Shown one piece after another: positions 53,896 to 64,000 of a stretch of 64,000 bases of DNA. Numbering within the stretch: the first letter of the stretch is position 1; each line of letters opens with the position of its first letter. The notes below the pieces were generated by a model. That model was not told the DNA's origin, made no database searches, and saw only the letters and a list, made by a program, of their open reading frames with translations. Source of the DNA: Schistocerca nitens (taxonomy: Eukaryota; Arthropoda; Insecta; Orthoptera; Acrididae); contig NC_064614.1 in NCBI RefSeq assembly GCF_023898315.1, forward strand, positions 114,607,501 to 114,671,500, given 5' to 3'. The position numbers and the translations under genes were made by a program.

Positions 53896-54083
53896 GATTT
53901 TATTTCAAATAGTTCAATACCTATACCCTGTAACCAGTGTAGCAGCCCTCAAGTCTGTTTGGTTCTAACAGGAATATTACTGTCGCTGTGTATAGCTCGA
54001 CACCACCGAAGAACCTACAGCATTCAAAGTTTTGTATTACTCAATTATTAAGTGCACATGGCGTAAATAAACTTATCGTTTTG

Positions 54084-54087
<4 letters not shown>

Positions 54088-54118
<31 letters not shown>
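54088..54118. repeat. (TG)n microsatellite
   Basis: About 15 TG units, interrupted once near the end. Confidence 0.95.
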
Positions 54119-54121
<3 letters not shown>

Positions 54122-54197
54122 AATTGGCCACTTTCGCTATCGACACGACAAAGTGAGAGACTGTCGGTGACTCAGTATGTTGTTGTTGTTGTGGTCT

Positions 54198-55948
54198 TCA
54201 GTCCTGAGACTGGTTTGATGCAGCTCTCCATGCTACTCTATCCTGTGCAAGCTTCTTCATCTCCCAGTACCTACTGCAACCTACATCCTTCTGAATCTGC
54301 TCAGTGTATTGATCTCTTGGTCTCCCTCTACGATTTTTACCCTCCACGCTGCCCTCAAATGCTAAATTTGTGGTCCCTTGATGCCTCAAAACATGTCCTA
54401 CCAACCGATCCCTTCTTCTAGTCAAGTTGTGCCACAAACTTCTATTCTCCCCAATCCTATTCAATACCTCCTCATTAGTTACGTGATCTACCCATCTTCA
54501 GCATTCTTCTGTAGCACCACATTTCGAAAGCTTCTATTCTCTTCTTGTCCAAACAAGTTATCGTCCATGTTTCACTTCCATACATGGCTACACTCCATAC
54601 AAATACTTTCAGAAACGACTTCCTGACACTTAAATCTATACTCCATGTTAACAAATTTCTCTTCTTCAGAAACGCTTTCCTTGCCATTGACAGTCTACAT
54701 TTTATATCCTCTCTACTTCGACTATCATCAGTTACCTTACTCCCTAAATAGCAAAACTCCTTTACTACTTTAAGTGTCTCATTTCCTAATCTAATCCCCT
54801 CAGCATCACCCGATTTAATTTGACTACATTCCATTATCCTCGTTTTGCTTTTGTTGATGTTCATCTTATATCCTCAAGACACTGTCCATTCCGTTCAACT
54901 GCTCTTTCAAGTCCTTTGCTGTCTCTGACAGAATTACAATGTCATCGGCGAACCACAAAGTTTTTACTTCTTCTCCATGAATTTTAATACCTACTCCGAA
55001 TATTTCTTTTGTTTCCTTTACTGCTTGCTCAATATACAGATTGAATAACATCGGGGAGAGGCTACAACCCTGTCTCACTCCTTTCCCAACCACTGCTTCC
55101 CTTTCATGCCCCTCGACTCTTACAACTGCCATCTGGTTTCTGTACAAATTTTAAATAGCCTTTCGCTCCCTGTATTTTACCCCTGCCACCTTCAGAATTT
55201 GAAAGAGAGTATTCCAGTTAACGTTGTCAAAAGCCTTCTCTAAGTCTACAAATGCTAGAAACGTAGGTTTGCCTTTTCTTAATCTTTCTTCTAAGATAAG
55301 TCGTAAGGTTAGTATTGCCTCACGTGTTCCAACTTTTCTACGGAATCCAAACTGATCTTCCCCGAGGTCCGCTTCTACCAGTTTTTCCATTCGTCTGTAA
55401 AGAATTCGCGTTAGTATTTTGCAGCTGTGACTTATTAAACTGATAGTTCGGTAATTTTCACATCTGTCAACACCTGCTTTCTTTGGTATTGGAATTATTA
55501 TATTCTTCTTGAAGTCTGTGGGTATTTCGCCTGTCTCATACATCTTGCTCACCAGATGGTAGAGTTTTGTCATGACTGGCTCTCCCAAGGCCATCAGTAG
55601 TTCTAATGGAATGTTGTCTACTCCCGGGGCCTTGTTTCGACTCAGGTCTTTCAGTGCTCTGTCAAACTCTTCACGCAGTATCTTATCTCCCATTTCATCT
55701 TCATCTACATCCTCTTCCATTTCCGTAATACTGTCCTCAAGTACATCGCCCTTGTATAAACCCTCTATGTACTCCTTCCACCTTTCTGCCTTCCCTTCTT
55801 TGCTTAGAACTGGGTTGCCATCTGAGCTCTTGATATTCATACAAGTGGTTCTCTTCTCTCCAAAGGTCTCTTTAATTTTCCTGTAGGCAGTATCTATCTT
55901 ACCCCTAGTGAGACAAGCCTCTACATCCTTACATTTGTTCTCTAGCCA
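54198..55948 (-). pseudogene. LINE reverse transcriptase and C-terminal part, few lesions
   Basis: After the stop at 55949: 'ENKCKDVEACLTRGKIDTAY', the palm 'DRALKDLSRNKAPGVDNIPLELL' and 'DFKKNIIIPIPKK', 'DQFGFRRKVGTREAIL', and 'LAFVDLEKAFDNVNW'. A TAA follows near 55150. Then 'GVRQGCSLSPMLFNLYIEQA' and 'KTLWFADDIVILSE' (FADD intact). A frameshift near 54866 comes next, then 'MNINKSKTRIMEC', 'VKEFCYLGSKVTDD' and 'FVWSVAMYGSETWTI', ending 'MWCYRRMLKM'. A last frameshift near 54480 leads to 'NRIGENRSLWHNLTRRRDRLVGHVLRH' (54198-54464). Two stops and two frameshifts in about 1,000 codons: young but inactive. Confidence 0.9.
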
Positions 55949-57151
55949 TCACTGCTTAGTCATTTTGCACTTTCTGTCGATCTCATTTTTGAGACGTTTG
56001 TATTCCCTTTTGCCTGCTTCATTTACTGCATTTTTATATTTTCTCCTTTCATCAATTAAATTCAATATTTCTTCTGTTACCCAAGGATTTCTATTAGCCC
56101 TCGTCTTTTTACCTACTTGATCGTCTGCTGCCTTCACTACTTCATCCCTCAGAGCTACCCATTCTTCTTCTACTGTATTTCTTTCCCCCATTCCTGTCAA
56201 TTGTGCCCTTATGCTCTCCCTGAAACTCTCTACAACCTCTGGTTCTTTCAGTTTATCCAGGTCCCATCTCCTTAAATTCCCACCTTTTTGCAGTTTCTTC
56301 AGTTTCAATCTGCAGTTCATAACCAATAGATTGTGGTCAGAATCCACATCTGCCCCTGGAAATGTCTTACAATTTAAAACCTGGTTCCTAAATCTCTGTC
56401 TTACCATTATATAATCTATCTGATACCTATTAGTATCTCCAGGATTCTTCCAGGTATACAACCTTCTTTTATGATTCTTGAACCAAGTGTTAGCTATGAT
56501 TAAGTTATGCTCTGTGCAAAATTCTACAAGGCGGCTTCCTCTTTCATTACTTCCCCCCAATCCATATTCACCTACTATGTTTCCTTCTCTCCCTTTTCCT
56601 ACTGACGAATTCCAGTCACCCATGACTATTAAATTTTCGTCTCTCTTCACTACCTGAATAATTTCTTTTATCTCGTCATACATTTCATCAATTTCTTCAT
56701 CATCTGCAGAGCTAGTTGGCATATAAACTTGTACTACTGTAGTAGGCATGGGCTTTGTGTCTATCTTGGCCACAATAATGCGTTCACTATGCTGTTTGTA
56801 GTAGCTAACCCGCACTCCTATTTTTTTATTCATTATTAAACCTACCCCTGCATTGCCCCTATTTGATTTTGTATTTATAACCCTGTAATCACCTGACCAA
56901 AAGTCTTGTTCCTCCTGCCACCGAACTTCAGTAATTTCCACTATATCTAACTTTAACCTATCCATTTCCCTTTTTAAATTTTCTAACCTACCTGCCCGAT
57001 TAAGGGATCTGACATTCCACGCTCCGATCCGTAGAATGCCAGTTTTCTTTCTCCTGATAACGACGTCCTCTTGAGTAGTCCCCGCCCGGAGATCCGAATG
57101 GGGGACTATTTTACCTCCGGAATATTTTACCCAAGAGGACGCCATCATCAT
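55949..57151 (-). pseudogene. LINE endonuclease part of the polyprotein, ends at a premature stop
   Basis: 400 codons. 'LRIGAWNVRSLN' is the AP-endonuclease start and 'VEITEVRWQEE' the catalytic Glu. 'RNAGVGLIMNKK' is seen as the usual variant. 'LIVMGDWNSSVGKGREG' follows, then 'TWKNPGDTNRYQIDYIMV' and 'DVDSDHNLLVM', the SDH catalytic pair. The frame ends with TGA after 'CKMTKQ' (near 55949) and then resumes in the same frame, so this is a single stop inside a longer polyprotein. Met at 57151 is chosen because it follows the leader. Confidence 0.9.
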
Positions 57152-57344
57152 TTAATCATACAGTAAAGCTGCATGTCCTCGGGAAAAATTACGGCTGTAG
57201 TTTCCCCTTGCTTTCAGCCGTTCGCAGTACCAGCACAGCAAGGCCGTTTTGGTTAATGTTACAAGGCCAGATCAGTCAATCATCCAGACTGTTGCCCCTG
57301 CAACTACTGAAAAGGCTGCTGCCCCTCTTCAGGAACAACATGTT

Positions 57345-57461
57345 TGTCTGGCCTCTCAACAGATACCCCTCCGTTGTGGTTGCACCTACGGTACGGCCAT
57401 CTGTATCGCTGAGGCACGCAAGCCTCCCCACCAACGGCAAGGTCCATGGTTCATGGGGGAA
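57345..57461 (-). promoter_or_regulatory. LINE 5' leader, possible pseudoknot
   Basis: Read on the minus strand from 57461: the stem CCGTTGGTGG with CCACAACGG, the hairpin GAGGC/GCCTC between its strands, and an ACAGAT (inside) pairing with ATCTGT (downstream of the stem) form an H-type pseudoknot on paper. The function could be translation control or a 5'-end RNA motif. It does not follow the strand order of HDV-like ribozymes. Hand-folded only. Confidence 0.35.
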
Positions 57462-57473
57462 GTGACTCAGTAT

Positions 57474-58194
57474 ATGATACACAAATGTAGTACTAAAATA
57501 GTGTTCGTAGGGTCTCAGAATTTAACTTATGTATATGTAATGTATTTATAGGGGAAAATATTAGGAATGTTAGGCACTTTACTGCGGTAGGACGAATAAC
57601 ACTTCACTCAGAACCTTCTCAAACAAACCACTGAATGGAATTCGTAGAGCTATCAAGCTACATGTAGGTCACTCAAGGGCGAAGCTTTCCATGTTCGTAT
57701 TTAATTGCACAGCTCCAGGGCAGTTGTGTCCTTGACATCACTGAACTTCTCTCTGCTTGTGTAATAGGTAATTAGCTGTTGCAGACGCGTAGCAACGCAT
57801 ACACGTGTCAAGGCTGTAGTTTCATCCTACAAAAACATATGCTCGATGAGACTTTGTCTCATGGAGCAATATTTCCATAAGTACCTAATTCAAAGCTTCG
57901 AAAGACCAACTCCCTGCCTGTATCATGTAGTGACAATTAGGACACTTAGTAGATATGTTATAGTTCATAATCCTCCTCCCTAGGTCCTAGGTGCAGGCTT
58001 AGGTGATTTGTAAGTAGACTGCTGCTTACATCCTATGTAGATCACGCATTGCCGTAAACAGCACCACACCACGTTGTCGTGCTGTAGTGCTCCTGAGTTA
58101 TCGCAGTTTATATTGGCATTGCTTTTGCTGTAACTACACAGCATGTTTGTACGTTTCAAACACGATCTACCTCAGCCGCAAATCCTTTTCCTGA
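57474..58194. other. Unassigned sequence
   Basis: No supported gene or repeat. Confidence 0.4.
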
Positions 58195-58206
58195 AAACAA
58201 TCTGTT

Positions 58207-58401
58207 GGTTCAAATGGCTCCGAGCACTATGGGACTTAACATCGGAGGTCATCAGTCCCCTAGAACTTAGAACTACTTAAACCTAACTAACCTAAGGACA
58301 TCACACACATCCATGCCCGAGGCAGGATTCGAACCTGCGACCGTAGCAGTCGCGCGGTTCTGAACTGAAGCGCGTAGAACCGCTCGGTCACCGCGGCCGG
58401 C
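58207..58401 (-). mobile_element. SINE, type-A head, antisense
   Basis: Perfect 12-bp target duplication AAACAATCTGTT (58195-58206 and 58402-58413). B box GGATTCGAACC intact. Confidence 0.95.
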
Positions 58402-58466
58402 AAACAATCTGTTCTCTAGAAAATAATGTTCACATCTTGTCCATTCAATAGTTACTTTAGACGTGG

Positions 58467-59045
58467 ACTACGTGATCAAAACTATCCGGACAATCCTATG
58501 AAATGCGGCACTGGCCACTGGGTGTCGTAAGAGGCGGAGTCGCCAGCATAAAAGGAGGCGGGGTGTTTTGTAAGTAGAGAAATGGTAACAGCAGAATGAA
58601 TCGGTGTGGAGAGGTCAGTGTCTTCGAACCAAAGCACTGGATGTCACCTTAGTAGCGAATCCGTCACGGACATATCAATCCTATCCACGTTGAGTGTTGA
58701 GGATGTGACTGTGAAGTGGAAACGTGAAGAAACGACCACACAAGAACCAATACCGGGCAGACCTCATGTAGTGTCGGACGCAGACCATCGATCACTGCGG
58801 AACGTGGTTGTTAAAATATCGCATGAAATCAATGAAAGGTATCAGTAGTCAGTTCGAAGGGACGCTAAAAGCAGTTTAGCTAGCGTAATGACGGTGCGTG
58901 AGGAGTTGAAAATAATCAGGTGCAGTGGTCGAGCAGTTCCTCATTTCTGAAGTCAGTGATAAACTGTGCTCGAAATGGAGTAAAGACCGACGCCTCTCTA
59001 CAGTCGACTACTTGAAACGAATCGTTTGGTGTGATGATTCACGCA
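58467..59045 (+). pseudogene. Tc1-like element 5' part, decayed
   Basis: The left TIR begins near 58467 (ACGTGATCAAAACTATCCGGA). Transposase remnants: 'VKWKREETTTQEPIPGRPHVVSDADHRSLRNVVVK' (linker and second HTH, 58710-58820) after a decayed N-terminus, then to the first-Asp region ('TNRLV**FTQ'-like) at 59040. No right half or right TIR. The frame at 58606-58848 is only partly the real one. Confidence 0.75.
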
Positions 59046-59269
59046 AGCTGTTAATTGGTAACTGAACAGGTGTTGTCTTAGCATTCTTCGGTTGCGTTTC
59101 GTATCGGCTCGCTAGGTTCTTTAGGAGCTGTAATGTTAAAGTAGGTTACACCACTCATGACAAGATACAGTATCACTTTATACATAATGAGCAACCACGT
59201 AAAGACAAAGTCGCTCATTCTGGCGTTTGTAAATTAACATGCGGACAATGTCTGCCTTTGGGCAGTTAA

Positions 59270-59463
59270 AAGCCGAGCGGTTCTAGGCGCTACAGTCTGG
59301 AACCGCGCGACCGCTACGGTCGCAGGTTCGAATCCTGCCTCGGGCATGGATGTGTGTGATGTCCTTGGGTTAGTTAGGTTTAAGTAGGTCTAAGTTCTGG
59401 GGGACTGATGGCCTCAGAAGTTAAGTCCCATAGTGCTCAGAGCCATTTGAACCATTTAAGATA
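59270..59463 (+). mobile_element. SINE, type-A, sense, 5'-truncated
   Basis: Starts at GCCGAGCGGTTCTAGG, lacking the first bases of the head, and runs to TTTGAACCATTT. No clear target duplication. Confidence 0.9.
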
Positions 59464-61320
59464 AAAATTTACATAACACGGCTGAAGGCCGTTTTGCGGC
59501 GGCGCGGTAATTTCCGTCCCTTTACGACGTACTTTCACCTACATGCGAACATTGTCTCCGAAGATCATCAGTATGTAAGCCGAGCGAAACCTACTGTACT
59601 TCAACGTGAACCAGGCTGCAATTAAAGTCACTAAATCTACGTTTCGGGAGAAAGTTTTCACACGAAATGAAAGGTTGGAAATTTTTTCCTTAATTAATAT
59701 ATTCTGAAACTTAGGTGAACAAGTATCACTGCCAAACCCGTGCTAGTCTTAAAGCAGTCACTCACTATCCCTTTCACTCACGTTAGCAAGTTTAAGGTGT
59801 TGCATTTCCCGAGAACGTAAAAGCTACAAAAATACCGATTGTTTTTGATTGAGAATACTCGCCAAATATTAAGTCTGTCGGTACCTAATGCAGTCACAGT
59901 TTTTAGCCGCCGACCTGCTCAATACGCCACGTGGAATTTATGTCTTTTCTATTCCGAAATTTCTACACACCCATCGGAATAATTATGCCGTCACTTTACA
60001 ACACTTTTGATGTATGAAACACTGCTGGATCCGGCAACTTATCATTTCCATCGGAAGAACTACTACACATATCCGAACTGTTTCATGGCTAGGCTCCGAT
60101 TATTCTCTAGAATACTCTAGGTCTTCTTTACCAGCAGAGAAAGGCGCGCGAAGAATATTGCTTTAGCATTGGTCAGTTTATTCAACAGCCAATAACAAAA
60201 CAACATTCTCCCACGTCAATCCGCGCTTTTCATCAATAACCAATCGCAAAATAGTAAACCTAACGACTGCACCTTTTACCGACATAATTATCTAATATGC
60301 TGAAGTTTTGTTTACGCATAAAGTTATTTACTATTGTTATTTATACCTGAATTAACTTTCCCTTTACCATAAACTTACTTTACAAATCTATTCTACAAAA
60401 ATGCACTTTGTCCACATCCATACTTCTTCGAAATGTTCCAACACTAAATCCCACTACATAACTCGTTAATCAATTATCTTCATATTAACCTTACACAACA
60501 CTCACGCATCATTAATACTGTTAAAACACATTTATAACATTTTACCTACACAAAAAGACATAATAACACTTTATGAAATACCAGAACAGTTTATGAAAAA
60601 CATTCTATTACTTTAGTGCACTCTAGTGGGCACAATCGAAACTAAATCAGTTCTCTATCTAATATTGTCCTCTATCGGCTGATACATAAACTACATGCGC
60701 GTCCAGTCTCGCGTCACCATCTGTCACTATCCAGCCCTGAGACACATCTCCCACTTAACCGCCTCCAAGGCAGGCTCGGTATACGGCGCTACGCCTCAGT
60801 TTCAACAATTCAATATAGTTAAAGAGAAACCTTACAGACAAGGATTTATAAATTAAAGCCACAGATTCTGAACGAAACGCGGCTGAAGGCCTAAATACAC
60901 AGCAACAAGAATTTTAAATGAAACACGGCTGAAGGCCCAATCTTCAAGCTGTTATGAAGTTCGGCTGAAGGCCATATGCTAAACATAAAACGGACAATAT
61001 TAATACGCGGCTGAAGGCCTGGCTCAGTACCTGCGACCAAATAAAATAACAATCACAAACAACCATCAATGATGCTCAGAAGTGTTCCAAGGGTCACCCT
61101 GGGGAGGAAACTCTAACAACAGTTTAGGTGAGACAGGCAGCCAAGCGTAACACTAAACAATCAGGTTGCAACACGACCTAGGGACGGCTGAAGAACCAAC
61201 CAACAGCTTAATCAATTCCCTCTGTCGCAACCGACCAACTGCCTATTCCAGTATGCAGACATCGTTCATCTGCCCAGTGGAAATCACAGAAGCTACACAC
61301 AATTCGACGTAAACACACTT
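59464..61320. other. Unclassified region with interspersed CGGCTGAAGGCC
   Basis: Five exact copies of CGGCTGAAGGCC, all on the plus strand: 59479, 60880, 60926, 60962, 61008. A degenerate one lies at 61185. The last four exact copies fall within 140 bp at spacings of 46, 36 and 46 bp. The rest is AT-rich without coding signal. It may belong to a large unclassified transposon that also covers 61560-62460. Confidence 0.6.
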
Positions 61321-61324
61321 GCGC

Positions 61325-61510
61325 GGCCGGAGTGGCCGTGCGGTTCTAGGCGCTTCAGTCTGGAACCGCGGGACCGTACGGTCGCAGGTTCGAATCCTGC
61401 CTCGGGCATGGATGTATGTGATGTCCTTAGGTTAGTTATGTTTAAGTAGTTCTAAGTGACTTATGACCTCAGCAGTTAAGTCCCATATTGCTCAGAGCCA
61501 TTTGAACCTT
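61325..61510 (+). mobile_element. SINE, type-A, sense
   Basis: GGCCGGAGTGGCCGTGCGG head, B box GGTTCGAATCC, tail to TTTGAACC followed by a T-rich run (61509-61526). A short deletion removes TCTAGGGGA from the tail. No target duplication seen. Confidence 0.9.
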
Positions 61511-61603
61511 TTTTTTATTTTTTTTTATCGTAAAAGCAATCACTGTGGAACAACAAGGACGAATCAATTCGACACACACAGAGTTTCCACAAGCGGTCGG
61601 TGA

Positions 61604-62050
61604 ACGAATACACGTCGTCCGATGAGACGATCGATCGAACGACCAACCCAGGTCGTTCCCACTCAAGTTACGTGTGTCGGCGATGGTCGGGCGAGTCTTG
61701 GCTGTCCGAAGCTGACTGTAGCTCCAACCCAACTCAATTCCATGTTCGTACGGAACTCGGAGACACGGCGACCCGGGCACCCTGCTTCGGACCTATCCAT
61801 GCGGAGGTAACTCTTGCCCATTGGCCACGACATCTCTGCACAAGGAAGGAACCGACCCACGTCCGGCAAGATGACCAACTGACGAGGACCAGAAACGGTC
61901 AAAAGACCAAATACACGTCGCCCGACGAGACGACCAATTGAACGACCGACCAATGGTCGTCCCGCTCCAATCTCCTTACGTCGGTCAGTTCATGTATGTC
62001 GCCAGCGGTCGGCGAGCATTGGCTGTCCGCACCTCACTGGCGCTCCGTCC
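61604..62050 (+). repeat. Two diverged direct-repeat units, about 308-bp period
   Basis: Unit 1 from about 61604 (ACACGTCGTCCGATGAGACGA ... GGCGATGGTCGGGCG ... TTGGCTGTCCG) and unit 2 from about 61912 (ACACGTCGCCCGACGAGACGA ... GCCAGCGGTCGGCGAGC ... TTGGCTGTCCGCACC). GACCGACCAA-type words recur (61635, 61942, 62113). Rich in CGAC; open frames on both strands at 61600-62437 are by-products of this composition. Confidence 0.65.
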
Positions 62051-62634
62051 CCGACTGATACCGGTGTCAATGCTCAACAGACCACATGTCGCGATGCGAC
62101 GACCAGCCAACCGACCGACCAACGGCCTTCCATCTGCGTCGACCATTGTCCTGGCGCGTACTTGCACCGTGCAGACCCGCCTGCTACTGACTGCCAACTC
62201 GTCCAACAGCCGAGTAACGACGAACCCGACTCAGTCCACAACCCAAAGGGGACTGAGACTCAGAGCCGACATGCGACTGTCTGCCTTCCGAATGACGTTA
62301 CCGACTCACTGCACCGGCTCACTCCTGTCAGAGCAGAACCCCGAAATACTCGCGGTCGCTCCACGGATAGTAAAAGGAACCTACTATCGATAATGCTGGT
62401 GCTGCCACGCACGGACAGTGAAGGTGAGCAAGGATAGTGGCGCCAGAAGACATTAACACAAAACTAAAAAAATAAAAATATTCTCGCCGTTTCAGAAATG
62501 CAGGAAGGACGGGTCACAATCATAAGCCACGTACGGCTCACAGTCTGTGGCTAGATTTTAGTATTTTAAAATCTGTATTAATTTTCGTTGTGGGTTACTA
62601 ACTGGCCAGCAAAAGTGTTATGCGAACTATTATA
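62051..62634. other. Unclassified, continuation of CGAC-rich region
   Basis: Same composition up to about 62440, then AT-rich sequence to the TA at 62633-62634. No domain found in the frames 61938-62393 or 62162-62437. Confidence 0.4.
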
Positions 62635-63111
62635 CACTCCTGGAAATGGAAAAAAAAACACATTGACACCGGTGTGTCAGACCCACCATACTTGCTCCGG
62701 ACACTGCGAGAGGGCTGTACAAGCAATGATCACACGCACGGCACAGCGGACACACCAGGAACCGCGGTGTTGGCCGTCGAATGGCGCTAGCTGCGCAGCA
62801 TTTGTGCACCGCCGCCGTCAGTGTCAGCCAGTTTGCCGTGGCATACGGAGCTCCATCGCAGTCTTTAACACTGGTAGCATGCCGCGACAGCGTGGACGTG
62901 AACCGTATGTGCAGTTGACGGACTTTGAGCGAGGGCGTATAGTGGGCATGCGGGAGGCCGAGTGGACGTACCGCCGAATTGCTCAACACGTGGGGCGTGA
63001 GGTCTCCACAGTACATCGATGTTGTCGCCAGTGGTCGGCGGAAGGTGCACGTGCCCGTCGACCTGGGACCGGACCGCAGCGACGCACGGATGCACGCCAA
63101 GACCGTAGGAT

Positions 63112-63311
63112 TCAAATGGTTCAAATGGCTCTGAGCACTATGGGACTCAACTGCTGAGGTTATTAGTCCCCTAGAACTTAGAACTAGTTAAACCTAACTA
63201 ACCTAAGGACATCACAAACATCCATGCCCGAGGCAGGATTCGAACCTACGACCGTAGCGGTCTTGCGGTTCCAGACTGCAGCGCCTTTAACCGCACTGCC
63301 ACTTCGGCCGG
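63112..63311 (-). mobile_element. SINE, type-A subfamily, antisense, in Tc1
   Basis: 15-bp target duplication CCAAGACCGTAGGAT (63097-63111 and 63312-63326). Variants AACTAGTTAAACC, GACTCAACTGCTGAGG and GCGGTCTTGCGG are shared with the SINE at 63508. Confidence 0.95.
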
Positions 63312-63507
63312 CCAAGACCGTAGGATCCTACGCAGTGCCGTAGGGGACCGCACCGCCACTTCCCAGCAAATTAGGGACACTGTTGCTCCTGGGGTATCGG
63401 CGAGGACCATTCGAAACCGTCTCCATGAAGCTGGGCTACGGTCCCGCACACCGTTAGGCCGTCTTCCGCTCACGCCCCAACATCGTGCAGCCCGCCTCCA
63501 GTGGTGT

Positions 63508-63712
63508 AAAAAAAAATGGTTCAAATGGCTCTGAGCACTATGGGACTCAACTGCTGAGGTCATTAGTCCCCTAGAACTTAGAACTAGTTAAACCTAACTA
63601 ACCTAAGGACATCACAAATATCCATGCCCGAGGCAGGATTCGAACCTGCGACCGTAGCGGTCTTGCGGTTCCAGACTGCAGCGCCTTTAACCGCACAGCC
63701 ACTTCGGCCGGC
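63508..63712 (-). mobile_element. SINE, type-A subfamily, antisense, in Tc1
   Basis: 10-bp target duplication CCAGTGGTGT (63498-63507 and 63713-63722), with a short A run before ATGGTTCAAATGG. Shares the subfamily variants of the SINE at 63112, with a handful of differences. Confidence 0.95.
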
Positions 63713-64000
63713 CCAGTGGTGTCGCGACAGGCGTGAATGGAGGGACGAATGGAGACGTGTCGTCTTCAGCGATGAGAGTCGCTTCTGCCTTGGTGCCAAT
63801 GATGGTCGTATGCGTGTTTGGCGCCGTGCAGGTGAGCGCCACAATCAGGACTGCATACGACCGAGGCACACAGGGCCAACACCCGGCATCATGGTGTGGG
63901 GAGCGATCTCCTACACTGGCCGTACACCACTGGTGATCGTCGAGGGGACACTGAATAGTGCACGGTACATCCAAACCGTCATCGAACCCATCGTTCTACC

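Larger units (their letters stand above)
54179..57461 (-). mobile_element. Nearly complete RTE-like LINE, antisense
   Basis: 3,283 bp with a 12-bp target duplication GTGACTCAGTAT at 54167-54178 and 57462-57473. The sense 3' end is a (CAA)n tail (plus strand TTGTTGTTGTTG at 54183). The 5' leader of about 310 bp precedes an endonuclease ORF and then RT. One long polyprotein frame is interrupted by only a few lesions (see the pseudogene entries). From memory this LINE type is unusually conserved among arthropods. Confidence 0.95.
62635..64000 (+). mobile_element. Tc1-like element (12459 family), cut by window end, with two SINEs
   Basis: Starts CACTCCTGGAAATGGAAAA after TA (62633-62634). By eye it is nearly identical to the inverse of 12459-13880. 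Two SINEs (63112-63311, 63508-63712) interrupt the transposase. The right end lies beyond the window. Confidence 0.95.
62879..64000 (+). pseudogene. Tc1-like transposase disrupted by two SINEs, partial
   Basis: 'MPRQRGREPYVQLTDFERGRIVGMREAEWTYRR' (Gly to Glu against the 12614 copy) continues to 63111. After the first SINE it resumes at about 63327 ('AGLRSRTPLGRLPLTP') to 63507, and after the second at 63723 ('RDRREWRDEW', then 'FSDESRFCLGANDG' with the first Asp) to the window end. Without the SINEs the frame would be intact as far as seen. The second Asp and the Glu are outside the window. Confidence 0.9.

Noticed and set aside
57345-57461. HDV-like self-cleaving ribozyme at the LINE 5' end
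   Set aside because: Such ribozymes occur at 5' ends of some non-LTR elements, but the helices I can draw are not in the HDV strand order; kept only as a possible pseudoknot.
59479-61197. CRISPR-like array from the CGGCTGAAGGCC repeats
   Set aside because: The motif is only 12 bp, spacing varies up to 1.4 kb, and the genome context is an insect.
61469-62437. Multiple open frames on both strands
   Set aside because: Open on both strands because of the CGAC-rich repeat composition; no domain or codon signal.

Overview
This window reads as nuclear DNA of a large-genome orthopteran insect, most likely a Schistocerca-type locust. The evidence is split exons with consensus splice sites, the absence of operons, and very dense nested transposable elements. 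The abundant SINEs with a tRNA-like head and a tail ending GAGCCATTTGAACC are, from memory, typical of Schistocerca; no search was run.

Host gene. Only one host gene is convincing. Three coding exons on the plus strand (4501-4758, 7814-8073, 16534-17179) join in frame (intron phases 0, 0, 2). They encode at least the C-terminal 387 residues of an acidic, Tyr-, Ser/Thr- and Ala-rich protein with a four-cysteine motif and a conserved-looking C-terminal tail. The 5' part lies left of the window or in unrecognised upstream sequence. A candidate poly(A) signal lies at 17380. Introns of about 3.1 and 8.5 kb are packed with transposons.

Layout. 1-4500: LINE, Tc1 and SINE debris plus a composite tRNA-like retroposon with a clean 12-bp target duplication. 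4759-16533 (introns): a long-TIR mariner-like element split by a LINE, other mariner-like elements, and an intact Tc1 (12459-13880). 17180-20600: mostly unique AT-rich 3' flank. 20600-30900: an RTE-like LINE carrying a MITE, a deleted mariner, Tc1 and mariner pieces and SINEs. 30900-42000: a mariner nested in a MITE, then mariner, Tc1, Tc1-like, intact mariner and Tc1 elements almost head to tail. 42000-53900: LINE, copia retrotransposon, a long LINE containing a solo LTR, and mariner-like pieces. 54179-57461: a nearly complete RTE-like LINE with a 12-bp target duplication. 57474-64000: SINEs, a Tc1 fragment, an unclassified region with a repeated CGGCTGAAGGCC motif and diverged direct repeats, and a second copy of the 12459 Tc1 family carrying two SINEs.

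The genes do not form a pathway. Apart from the host gene, the coding sequences are transposases and reverse transcriptases, and only two look undamaged: a Tc1-like transposase (minus strand, 12614-13636) and a mariner transposase (minus strand, 39359-40429). The nesting gives a relative insertion order that can be read from target duplications.
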